Positions 6,016 through 6,328 of a DNA stretch of 6,328 nt are shown here, one piece after another (position 1 is the first letter of the stretch; every line of letters starts with the position of its first letter). The translations under genes were made by a program, and so were the position numbers. The notes below the pieces were generated by a model. The model worked only from the letters and a program-made list of their open reading frames with translations, made no database searches and was not told the DNA's origin. Source of the stretch: Spirochaetia bacterium (GTDB lineage: Bacteria > Spirochaetota > Leptospirae > Leptospirales > Leptonemataceae). Location of the stretch: the NCBI GenBank assembly GCA_016195395.1, contig JACPZR010000248.1, positions 1 through 6,328 of the forward strand, written 5' to 3'.

Positions 6016-6328
6016 ATGCAAAACGACGAACAAAGCCAAGTCAAATCAGCCATCCTGGATTGGGCAGCCCCCTGCTTTCCGCTGTCGGTGCGGGAAGAAG
6101 CTGTAAAGGCATACCAGGAACTGGTGGAGGGAAAACCCTCAGAGATTCTCGATTACTACACGTCTGAGTTGAAGTTTGGAACCGGCGGTCTGCGCGGTGT
6201 GATCGGCAACGGCCCCGGTCGGATGAACGCGTGGACTGTAGGTAAAGCGACCGTGGGTTTTTGCGACTTCCTGAAGCGTCGGAACAAGAAGGCCTCGGTG
6301 GTCATTGCCCACGACTCACGGCGGAAGA
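6016..6328 (+). CDS. Phosphoglucomutase/phosphomannomutase family protein (3' end missing)
   Basis: The first 104 codons, open to the right edge. The start has a good Shine-Dalgarno. After a helical lead-in (REEAVKAYQELVEG) comes the domain-I signature ELKFGTGGLRGVIGNGPGRMN (residues 51-71), then WTVGKATVGFCDFL and VVIAHDSRRK (95-104). In alpha-D-phosphohexomutases FGT-GLRG opens the sugar-phosphate mutase fold, and the -DSR- strand leads to the phosphoserine loop (T-ASHNP). That loop lies beyond the window, so activity cannot be judged. The LKFGTGGLRG...GRMN wording fits the longer PgcA/PGM2-like type rather than the short GlmM type. Family members interconvert hexose 1- and 6-phosphates in the cytoplasm for glycogen, cell-envelope or capsule sugars. 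It is divergent from the STAS gene; a shared regulatory region is possible but not shown. Confidence 0.9.
   Translation, partial: MQNDEQSQVKSAILDWAAPCFPLSVREEAVKAYQELVEGKPSEILDYYTSELKFGTGGLRGVIGNGPGRMNAWTVGKATVGFCDFLKRRNKKASVVIAHDSRRK

Noticed and set aside
5888..6106. A 72-codon + strand frame running from the intergenic region into the phosphohexomutase gene
   Set aside because: It is out of frame with the mutase, has no Shine-Dalgarno and a protein make-up with no recognisable features.

Overview
The window looks like chromosome from a spirochaete of the order Leptospirales. The main reason is the first gene, a membrane HAMP/SpoIIE-type phosphatase. Its wording around the catalytic core (GGDICVTGNL, NGDAMGKSMQGAGGS, LGSDGRDD-like, INEDE) matches, from memory, the phosphatases of Leptospira and its relatives. 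The DNA is clearly more GC-rich than most Leptospira, so a Leptonema- or Turneriella-like relative or an uncultured member is more likely. This placement is inference, because there is no rRNA here.

Left block, + strand, 1-4070: three tightly packed genes that read as one operon. (i) The 3' part of a membrane sensor phosphatase: extracytoplasmic region, one visible membrane helix, HAMP, coiled coil, SpoIIE/PP2C phosphatase and C-terminal TPRs. (ii) A 190-residue protein with two membrane helices and a HAMP domain but no output domain. (iii) An adenosine-deaminase-superfamily enzyme with a ~105-residue helical N-terminal extension, whose ATG overlaps the stop codon before it (TAATG). A possible hairpin sits in the 30 bp between this operon and the convergent genes.

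Right block, - strand, 4101-5838: a STAS-domain anti-sigma-factor antagonist-like protein, followed downstream by a PilZ-type (c-di-GMP receptor-like) protein. The two PilZ motifs of the latter are separated by about 210 residues of extra sequence that looks partly GAF-like. A good sigma70-like promoter lies between the two genes and argues for a start codon inside the longest PilZ reading frame.

Right edge, + strand, 6016-6328: the first 104 codons of a phosphoglucomutase/phosphomannomutase family enzyme, divergent from the STAS gene across a 177-bp intergenic region and cut by the window end.

Taken together, the window is rich in signalling genes. A SpoIIE phosphatase and a STAS protein are the two ends of a classic partner switch, although no kinase or sigma factor is visible here. 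A c-di-GMP-type receptor lies next to the STAS gene. A purine deaminase is translationally tied to a HAMP membrane protein. Whether these parts work in one circuit is inference. No tRNA, rRNA, CRISPR array or mobile element was seen.
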